Below, piece after piece: positions 33,370 through 33,845 of a stretch of DNA of 33,845 nucleotides; positions within the stretch are counted from its first letter, which is position 1; each line of letters opens with the position of its first letter. The notes below the pieces were generated by a model. The model did no database searches, had not been told where the DNA came from, and saw nothing but the letters and a program-made list of their open reading frames with translations. Source of the stretch: Gammaproteobacteria bacterium (GTDB lineage: Bacteria > Pseudomonadota > Gammaproteobacteria > Nitrococcales > Nitrococcaceae); contig JAUILK010000036.1 of assembly GCA_030433275.1 (NCBI GenBank), positions 1 through 33,845 on the forward strand, in the 5' to 3' direction. A program made the translations under genes and the position numbers.

Positions 33370-33576
33370 TTGGGAAACTCCCTTGAGAGCAGCCGCTGCT
33401 GGCAAACGCTTTTGAGCAGATACAGCACCGCGCACTACAGTTCTATGGTCCGCGGCTTGGTGCGTTTGCAGGCAGCGGGCGGCCCCGCTCAAACTGCTCA
33501 CGGCTGATGTCGCTTGGATGGTTGGTCTTACGCCCCCTCCATAATCGTCAATTTCAGCAAGATCGTAAACAGGTTC
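33327..33576 (-). pseudogene. IS5-family transposase, N-terminal fragment (minus strand)
   Basis: On the minus strand this starts with a terminal inverted repeat GAACCTGTTTACGATC (33576-33561). Across frameshifts it then reads K-T-N-H-P-S-D-I-S-R-E-Q-F-E, K-R-T-K-P-R-T-I-E-L, C-A-V-L-Y-L-L-K-S and R-E-F-P-K-W-Q-T-V-Y-A-C-F-A-E-W. These are the first ~90 residues of an IS5-family transposase. It ends near W-R-G-P, where the ankyrin gene takes over. The piece is related to, but not the same copy as, the fragment at 32178-32331. Its DNA supplies the ankyrin start signals. Confidence 0.82.
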
Positions 33577-33595
33577 TTAGAGCCTGTTCACAATC
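33561..33595. mobile_element. Back-to-back IS5-family terminal inverted repeats
   Basis: GATCGTAAACAGGTTC (33561-33576) and GAGCCTGTTCACAATC (33580-33595) are imperfect complements (13 of 16 positions pair), separated by TTA. The left one begins the element whose N-terminal piece lies to its left; the right one ends the transposase whose stop codon (33588-33590) lies inside it. Two IS copies therefore abut head to tail, with TTA as possible target-site sequence. Confidence 0.7.
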
Positions 33596-33845
33596 TCCGG
33601 AGCAACAGTGTCAAGAACGCCAGATGGACGAACTGCAGACTGGTATTGATCTTACGCTCGCAGTTCTTCCATAAGCGGCGGCATTTTTCCAGCCAGCCGA
33701 AGGAGCGTTCCACGACCTAACGCTGGGGCAATACAGCAAAGGTGTGTAGTTCGGTGCGTTTGACCACCTGTACCCTGGCCTGAAGTTTCTTCTGCACGGC
33801 TTCGGCAAACGGGCGCCCTGTGTAGCCCCCGTCCACCAATACGCT
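33588..33845 (-). pseudogene. IS5-family transposase, C-terminal part, cut by window end
   Basis: The minus strand reads V-L-V-D-G-G-Y-T-G-R-P-F-A, Q-V-V-K-R-T-E-L-H-T-F-A-V-L-P-Q-R, a TAG, then V-V-E-R-S-F-G-W-L-E-K-C-R-R-L-W-K-N-C-E-R, ending L-L-L-R-R-L. This is the end of the DDE domain of an IS5-family transposase, with the catalytic Glu in V-E-R-S-F-G-W-L. The TAG stands where the family has Trp (R-W-V-V-E-R), so this copy is probably dead unless the stop is read through. The 5' part lies beyond the window. Confidence 0.85.

Overview
The window looks like chromosomal DNA of a GC-rich gammaproteobacterium. The LPS-core genes (waaA, an lpxL-type acyltransferase, hldE, a heptosyltransferase), a TolC-type outer-membrane protein, the YqjD/YqjE/YqjK-like trio and a TPP-controlled thiC all point to a Gram-negative bacterium. 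The order PIMT-like - tolC - waaA - lpxL - hldE resembles Chromatiales-type lineages, but that is an inference from memory and no species is claimed.

Layout. (1) 1-5.4 kb: small envelope and general-stress genes (META-domain protein, CsbD-like, a 55-residue DUF1328/YtjA protein, an acidic small lipoprotein) surround a molybdate module. That module is modB-modC with a perfect ModE-type operator over its promoter, plus a separate modE on the other strand. No modA is visible. (2) 5.4-9.3 kb: mutM with an EAL-like/HDOD regulator (minus), an acyl desaturase (plus), and the ribosomal pair rpmB-rpmG (minus). (3) 9.3-12.3 kb: a heat-shock block (sigma-32-like promoter, hsp20, cbpA-type dnaJ) followed by three small YqjD/YqjE/YqjK-like membrane-associated proteins. 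(4) 12.2-14.3 kb: thiC on the minus strand behind a TPP riboswitch. (5) 14.4-18 kb: PIMT-like methyltransferase, tolC and convergent waaA.

(6) 18-31.7 kb: a long plus-strand surface-glycan locus. The first part is tightly coupled, with 4-bp or 1-bp stop/start overlaps at most junctions: lpxL-type, hldE, polysaccharide deacetylase, GT4, GT9 heptosyltransferase, GT4. It is then interrupted by about 0.7 kb holding toxin-antitoxin remnants and by a MAPEG-family gene. It resumes with three paralogous GT4 glycosyltransferases, an AsnB-type amidotransferase placed between the second and third, and a PAPS-type sulfotransferase. Together these suggest a lipid A/heptose core extended by a variable outer glycan that may be amidated and sulfated.

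(7) 31.7-33.85 kb: a scrambled mobile region. It holds a cluster of short inverted repeats, a truncated excisionase-type antitoxin fused to a broken IS5-family transposase N-terminus, a minus-strand gene of nine near-identical 34-residue ankyrin repeats, a second N-terminal IS5 piece in inverted orientation, and the C-terminus of a third IS5-family transposase running off the window. The most striking feature is that the ankyrin gene appears to take its ribosome-binding site and start codon from the DNA encoding the IS5 transposase REFPKW motif, read in another frame. I did not find a wholly new defence or enzymatic system. The strongest candidates for novelty are this IS-bounded ankyrin gene and the GT4-AsnB-GT4-sulfotransferase glycan module.
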